A stretch of DNA of 11,065 nt from a bacterium (lineage in GTDB: Bacteria > Bacillota_I > Bacilli_A > RF39 > UBA660), in NCBI GenBank assembly GCA_029007685.1, contig JAQXIG010000119.1, forward strand, positions 1 through 11,065, read 5' to 3'. Below, in pieces: positions 7,481-11,065 of the stretch; within the stretch, counting starts at the first letter, position 1, and the number at the start of each line of letters is the position of its first letter. The position numbers and the translations under genes are program-made. Below the pieces are notes generated by a model. The model did no database searches, had not been told where the DNA came from, and saw nothing but the letters and a program-made list of their open reading frames with translations.

Positions 7481-7576
7481 AGAACTTGACAGTAAAAGTA
7501 TTGGAAAAAAAGAATATAATATCTTAGGAAACAAATTTCCGAAAAAGAGATTCATAGCGTTATGGTCTCTTTTTTT
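7481..7576 (+). ncRNA. Candidate short terminated RNA (small RNA or attenuated leader)
   Basis: A transcript from the promoter at 7445-7474 would end at the terminator of 7542-7576 and be about 95 bases long. It holds a small hairpin GGAAA-CAAA-TTTCC (7527-7540), immediately followed by the terminator hairpin. No ORF with a ribosome binding site fits inside it. It matches no RNA family that I can recognise. It could be an independent small RNA, or a leader whose readthrough feeds the genes from 7868 onward; that operon has its own promoter, which favours the first option. Confidence 0.35.
7542..7576 (+). terminator. Intrinsic terminator in the intergenic region
   Basis: AAAAAGAGA (7542-7550) pairs with TCTCTTTTT (7566-7574). 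The stem is extended inward by two G-U pairs and ATA/TAT around a single bulged C, with the loop GCGT (7557-7560). Seven T follow at 7570-7576. Confidence 0.75.
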
Positions 7577-7593
7577 GGAAAAAATAAAGTGAT

Positions 7594-7761
7594 ATGAAAA
7601 ATAATAATGTCTATATTGAAGTAGAAAAATTTAAAAATAAAAAGAAAGTCAGCAATCGATCTGATGCTAAAATTCGAAAAAGGATGTTAATGGATCTTCG
7701 TCTTTTTTGTTTTAGTAAAAAAGTCAATCCCCAAACTACTTTTTTGACGAAAAAAATGTAA
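7594..7761 (+). CDS. Doubtful small ORF, 55 codons
   Basis: An ATG at 7594 opens a 55-codon frame to a TAA at 7759-7761. The product would be very basic (KNKKKVSNRSDAKIRKR near residues 15-30), with no membrane helix and no recognised motif. The only purine-rich stretch, AAAGTGA at 7586-7592, is too close to the ATG to be a normal ribosome binding site. A terminator lies just upstream, and the frame contains AT-rich hairpins. It may be random reading frame in AT-rich DNA, or a relic. Confidence 0.15.
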   Translation: MKNNNVYIEVEKFKNKKKVSNRSDAKIRKRMLMDLRLFCFSKKVNPQTTFLTKKM

Positions 7762-7787
7762 AATAAAAAAAACAATGTGTCGAATAG

Positions 7788-7816
7788 TGTACGATAAAGC
7801 CTTTCTTTGATATAAT
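7788..7816 (+). promoter_or_regulatory. Extended -10 promoter of the GH73-dockerin operon
   Basis: TGA-TATAAT (7808-7816) is an extended -10. The hexamer 17 bases upstream, TGTACG (7788-7793), matches the -35 consensus at only three positions. The expected start near 7823 gives a leader of about 45 bases, purine-rich and apparently unstructured. Confidence 0.65.
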
Positions 7817-7852
7817 ATAGTCAAAAAGAAAAAAAGCAAAAAGCAATAAAAA

Positions 7853-7860
7853 AAGGAGGT
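7853..7860 (+). promoter_or_regulatory. Consensus Shine-Dalgarno of the GH73-dockerin gene
   Basis: AAGGAGGT matches the usual 16S 3' end complement over eight bases and stands 7 bases before the ATG at 7868. It fixes the start codon and predicts efficient translation. Confidence 0.9.
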
Positions 7861-7867
7861 TGATAAT

Positions 7868-9937
7868 ATGAAAAAGAGACTAATGTATACAAGTTTATTA
7901 CTATTATCATTCTTTCTTGCTGATACAGTAAACGCCTTAAGCGCAGCTGAAGTATCAAGTCGCGGAACTGATTGCCCCCAAGTAGAATTAGCAGAAGCAA
8001 AAGAAGATGGTAGCTTAAATAAAATATCATGCTATGATACATATCAAGTAGCAAAACAGGTAATGGATACAACGGACAATGATAATTTAGTGATTATTGA
8101 AGGAAAAAGAATAATTGATGCCAAATATGCTTTCATTGATTATGATCAATATGCATCAGTAGGGTATACCACCATATATGATAGTAAAGAACTTTCGAAT
8201 AATCGTACCTATATTGCAGGTGGAAATAGTGATGATGCTGTTTTTCTAGAACTAGACTATCCAACCGGAAGAGTCAAAATAAAAGTTGCAGGAGTAGTTG
8301 GATGGATCAAACGCTACGAAAATGAAAGTACGATGCAAAATGTATTATACGATATTGTCCCACTAAGTTGGGTAAAAAGTCCTAGTTATTATGAAATAAC
8401 CGAAAGTGAGATTGTTCACCACTTACCACTTAATGTCTACAATACCAAAGGAAAATATTCAATTAAGATTGGCCGCAAACCTACTATGGTAGCTACAGGA
8501 AATTACTATAGTTTTGATGGTAATTACTTCTATAGTGATTTGAAAGTTATGATAAATGATTATAAGGCAAATCATTACACTAACTCGGTTAATAATAATC
8601 AACCATTTTATAATTATTATCAATACTTATCATTTAGAAGTAAAAGTAGTTATTCAGCTAGTAATATTAATCAGTATATAGATCATCGTACTTCGAATCC
8701 CGCTTCTAAGTTGAAAAATACTGGTGATTATTTTATAAATAGTCAAAATAGGTATGGTGTAAATGCAATCTTAATGCTAGCAATTGGAATTAATGAATCA
8801 GATTTTGGAAATAGTCCTATTGCTCAAACGAAAAATAATTTGTTTGGTCTGAATGCAGTTGATGCTTCGCCTGGTTTAAGTGCTAGTGTGTATCTGAGTG
8901 TGGAGAGCTGTATTGATGATTTTGGATTTGCTTGGTTAGCAGGCAGATATCTTCAACCTGGTGATTTTCGTTATAATGGTGCTGTTGTTGGTAACAAGTC
9001 AGTAGGGTTAAATATTAAATATGCATCAGATCCATACTGGGGAGAAAAAGCAGCTGCTTATTATTATGATTTAGATAAATATTTTGGATTTCAAGATTAT
9101 GAAAAATATACTGTAGCTATTTTAAATGGTAATTATAATAATACAGTTTATGCTACCAAAACACCGGGTGGTGACAATGTATCAAGCAGTTATTATCAAT
9201 ATAGAAACTTGGGTTCTTCAGTTATTATTTTAGGGGAAGTTACTGGACCTAGTATTAATGGAAATACTACTTGGTATAAAGTAACTAGTGATCCTGTTTT
9301 AGATGCTAATTTAAATTATTATAGTGATTCTGCTTATTATAATACTAGTCCTCGTATTAATTATGGATGGAATAGCAGTTTAGTTTATGTTCCTGCCGCA
9401 TATTTTACTAAAACATATAATGGTGGCAGTCAAATTGAAGATAATAATCAGGTACCTGTAACCCCACCTGAAGAAATTCCAACCGTAACACCAACTCCAA
9501 ACCCAGTAGCTAAGCCTATTAACTCTATAGTTGTAGAAGCTGGATATACTTATGCTAATGGCCTTATTTCTAAAATAGCACCAGGGACTACAATTGAAAC
9601 AATTAAAAACAATCTAACTAATACAGGAGGAACTATAATTATTACTGATGCTGTTGGTAATATTGTAACTAGTGGTGAAATAGGGACTGGCTATCGTGTT
9701 GATATTACCTCATCAACTTTACATGAAGTGTTAAACATAGTGATTTATGGTGATATTAATGGTGATGGTAAAATAAATTCAGCTGATTTATTAAGAATGA
9801 GACAACATTTACTAGGTAATACTCTAACAGGTGTTTATGAAAGAGCTGCCTATATGGGATATTCTAGTATTAATTCAGCTAATTTATTAAAAATAAGACA
9901 ATATCTTTTAGGTACAAGCAATATCGATCAGAATTAA
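7868..9937 (+). CDS. Secreted GH73-type N-acetylglucosaminidase with SH3-like modules and C-terminal type I dockerin
   Basis: This is a peptidoglycan hydrolase predicted to cut next to N-acetylglucosamine in the wall. The signal peptide covers about 1-24 (basic start, LLLLSFFLA core, likely cleavage after VNA). An SH3-like beta domain lies about 85-168. The glucosaminidase domain spans about 265-408, with INESDFGNSPIAQTKNNLFGL (308-328), in which Glu310 is the expected catalytic acid, and the family-typical YASDPYWGEKAAAYYYDLDKYFG (385-407). SH3-like segments follow (410-517), then a Pro/Thr linker (528-550), a beta module (552-625) of the kind often found before dockerins, and a type I dockerin (about 626-682). 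Dockerin loop 1 is intact (D629, N631, D633, D640); loop 2 has lost its acidic ligands. Cys36 and Cys55 could form a disulfide. There is no LPXTG or C-terminal membrane helix, so retention would depend on SH3 or dockerin contacts. The downstream gene follows after 11 bases. Confidence 0.93.
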   Translation: MKKRLMYTSLLLLSFFLADTVNALSAAEVSSRGTDCPQVELAEAKEDGSLNKISCYDTYQVAKQVMDTTDNDNLVIIEGKRIIDAKYAFIDYDQYASVGYTTIYDSKELSNNRTYIAGGNSDDAVFLELDYPTGRVKIKVAGVVGWIKRYENESTMQNVLYDIVPLSWVKSPSYYEITESEIVHHLPLNVYNTKGKYSIKIGRKPTMVATGNYYSFDGNYFYSDLKVMINDYKANHYTNSVNNNQPFYNYYQYLSFRSKSSYSASNINQYIDHRTSNPASKLKNTGDYFINSQNRYGVNAILMLAIGINESDFGNSPIAQTKNNLFGLNAVDASPGLSASVYLSVESCIDDFGFAWLAGRYLQPGDFRYNGAVVGNKSVGLNIKYASDPYWGEKAAAYYYDLDKYFGFQDYEKYTVAILNGNYNNTVYATKTPGGDNVSSSYYQYRNLGSSVIILGEVTGPSINGNTTWYKVTSDPVLDANLNYYSDSAYYNTSPRINYGWNSSLVYVPAAYFTKTYNGGSQIEDNNQVPVTPPEEIPTVTPTPNPVAKPINSIVVEAGYTYANGLISKIAPGTTIETIKNNLTNTGGTIIITDAVGNIVTSGEIGTGYRVDITSSTLHEVLNIVIYGDINGDGKINSADLLRMRQHLLGNTLTGVYERAAYMGYSSINSANLLKIRQYLLGTSNIDQN
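9743..9913 (+). other. Dockerin type I module, second calcium loop degenerate
   Basis: Repeat 1 reads GDINGDGKINSADLL, with calcium ligand positions 1, 3, 5 and 12 filled by D629, N631, D633 and D640. Repeat 2 keeps INSANLLKIRQYLLG but has AYMGYSS where DxNxDG is expected, is one residue shorter, and has Asn672 at position 12. The pair at loop positions 10-11, which contacts cohesin in known type I dockerins, is Ser-Ala in both repeats (638-639 and 670-671). Confidence 0.88.
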
Positions 9938-9945
9938 GGAGGAAG
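9936..9945 (+). promoter_or_regulatory. Ribosome binding site overlapping the GH73 stop codon
   Basis: AAGGAGGAAG begins within the TAA at 9935-9937 and lies 6 bases (from AGGAGG) before the ATG at 9949. It decides the start of the cohesin-like gene. There is no room for a terminator or promoter, so the two genes are co-transcribed. Confidence 0.9.
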
Positions 9946-9948
9946 TAA

Positions 9949-11065
9949 ATGAAAAGAATAAAACGAACAATAATATTAGTATTAACCTTAATGTTTCCAT
10001 TAATTGTAGAGGCAGCAGGAAGTGCTAGTATTTCAGCCAGTGGTAGTGTTGAAAATGGAAATAATGTTACTGCCACTATCACATTAAAAAATGTAGCTGC
10101 TTGGAATTTAAAAGCTAATGGAAGCGGAGCAACTAGTGGTTGTTCCATTCATGAGGTTGGTGATTCTGGTAATGGTAATAACACAACCAAATATTTTAAA
10201 ATAACTTGTAAAGCTACTAAAGTTGGAACTATAACTTTTTCTTATAGCGGTGATGTTACAAGTTCTGATGGGTCTAACACTAACATTAGTGGTAGTAAAA
10301 AAGTTAATGTTGTAAATCCTCGCGAAAAATCAAGTAATAATAATCTAAAGTCATTAGAAATAGAAGGGTATACTTTAACCCCAGAATTTAATAAAGATGT
10401 CTTAGAATATGTTGTAGAATTACCAGCAGATGCCACAAAAATCAAGATCAATGCTAATAAAGAAGATGGTTATTCCTCATTAGAAGGAACTGGTGAAAAA
10501 GAAGTTCAAGAAGGTGAAAATCGTCTTGAAATTACTGTAACATCTGAGACTGGGAAAAGCAAAATTTATGTTGTAGTTGCCAACGTAAAAGATAGTAACC
10601 CCATTACCCGTGAAATAGCTGGTCAAACTCTAACCGTAATAAAAAGAGCTAGTTCTCTTAGTAAACCAGATAATTTTGAAGAAAGTACTATAACCATCGA
10701 AGAAACTAAAATTCCAGCCTTTTATAATGAAATAACGAATACTACTTTAATTGGACTAAAAGATGAAACAGGAACGGCAAACTTATACATATACGACAAA
10801 AGTAATGATAGTTATATCAAGTACCAAGCTTTAACATCAACTGTCATTACTATCATCACAAAAGAACCCAAAGAAATACCTAAAAACTATCAACAAGTAA
10901 CACTGAATTTAGAAGAAAACACCTATCAAGCATATCAATCATCCAAAAATAAAGAATATTATCTAATATATGGAGTAGATGTCAAAACAGGAACAGAAAA
11001 CTGGTATAGCTATCACAAAACTGACAACACGCTCCAAGTCTATAATATTCAAGAATTAAATTCAC
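9949..11065 (+). CDS. Secreted protein with cohesin-like and cadherin-like beta-sandwich domains (3' truncated by window)
   Basis: 372 codons are visible without a stop. Residues 1-22 are a signal peptide (KRIKR, then a hydrophobic core, probable cleavage after VEA). Residues about 25-124 form a beta-rich domain with the SASISAS opening, TATITL, Cys65, a K-Y-F-K-I-T-C-K-A strand with Cys87, and a GTITFSYSGDVT strand ending KVNVVNP. This layout resembles cohesin or BIG-type sandwiches, but the usual Y-D-x-x-x-L block of cohesins is missing, so the name is tentative. Residues about 130-213 match the cadherin-like beta-sandwich pattern (LKSLEIEGYTLTPEFNKDVLEYVVELP, with EGTGEKEVQEGENRLEITV after it). 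The rest (217-372) contains LIGLKDETGTANLYIYDKSNDSYIKY and is unrecognised. Any membrane anchor would lie beyond the window. It directly follows the dockerin-bearing hydrolase, suggesting it could be its surface receptor or partner. Confidence 0.85.
   Translation, partial: MKRIKRTIILVLTLMFPLIVEAAGSASISASGSVENGNNVTATITLKNVAAWNLKANGSGATSGCSIHEVGDSGNGNNTTKYFKITCKATKVGTITFSYSGDVTSSDGSNTNISGSKKVNVVNPREKSSNNNLKSLEIEGYTLTPEFNKDVLEYVVELPADATKIKINANKEDGYSSLEGTGEKEVQEGENRLEITVTSETGKSKIYVVVANVKDSNPITREIAGQTLTVIKRASSLSKPDNFEESTITIEETKIPAFYNEITNTTLIGLKDETGTANLYIYDKSNDSYIKYQALTSTVITIITKEPKEIPKNYQQVTLNLEENTYQAYQSSKNKEYYLIYGVDVKTGTENWYSYHKTDNTLQVYNIQELNS

Noticed and set aside
7486..7520. Perfect TTGACA (7486-7491) and perfect TATAAT (7515-7520).
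   Set aside because: The spacing is 23 bases, outside the usable range for a sigma-70-type promoter, and neither hexamer has a good partner at 16-18 bases.
7717..7745. Hairpin AAAAAAGT / ACTTTTTT as a terminator.
   Set aside because: The stem is almost all A-T with a 13-base loop, so it is unstable, and it lies in no supported transcription unit.
7821..8072. Antisense 83-codon frame over the start of the GH73 gene.
   Set aside because: It covers the promoter leader, Shine-Dalgarno and signal peptide of a well-supported gene and has no start signals of its own.
345..9937. Possible Mollicutes-type genetic code with TGA as Trp.
   Set aside because: All Trp codons in the supported genes are TGG and no gene needs a TGA readthrough; the absence of TGA stops is expected at this base composition.
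1..11065. CRISPR arrays, tRNA or rRNA genes, insertion sequences, attachment sites.
   Set aside because: None was seen: no spaced identical repeats, no cloverleaf-like segment, no transposase or integrase sequence, and no terminal inverted repeats.

Overview
The window is AT-rich, uses the standard code (every Trp codon is TGG and every visible gene ends in TAA), has strong AAGGAGG-type ribosome binding sites, and carries low-GC Gram-positive envelope families: LTA synthase-like, LytR-CpsA-Psr, GH73, InlB-type and BIG2 repeats. This suggests an uncultivated gut-type Bacillota of the Bacilli/Erysipelotrichia neighbourhood. The lineage is inferred from gene style, not from a marker gene.

Layout. 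(1) 1-230 is the 3' end of a surface protein with a glycine-rich C-terminal domain, closed by a terminator at 243-273. (2) 345-5796 is a tight three-gene + strand operon: an LTA synthase-like membrane phosphotransferase, a small membrane-anchored protein of unknown function whose ATG overlaps the preceding stop, and an 896-residue membrane-anchored protein with two InlB-type repeats, four BIG2 domains and an unrecognised 317-residue C-terminal region. (3) A bidirectional terminator at 5808-5841 separates it from a convergent LCP-family gene (5884-7413, - strand), which has three N-terminal membrane helices and an extra domain resembling a solute-binding protein. (4) 7414-7867 is a 454-base intergenic region with interlocked divergent promoters, a candidate short terminated RNA, a doubtful 55-codon ORF, and an extended -10 promoter with a consensus Shine-Dalgarno. 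(5) 7868-11065 is a + strand operon: a secreted GH73 N-acetylglucosaminidase ending in a type I dockerin, then 11 bases later a secreted protein (cut by the window end) with a cohesin-like beta-sandwich followed by a cadherin-like domain.

All recognisable products act at the cell envelope: polymer synthesis (LTA synthase-like), polymer attachment (LCP), wall remodelling (GH73) and surface display (BIG2, InlB-type, glycine-rich, cohesin-like). The most interesting point is the pairing of a dockerin-tagged wall hydrolase with a neighbouring cohesin-like protein. No cellulase is visible, so this could be a small dockerin-based system for placing an autolysin on the surface. The cohesin assignment is tentative.
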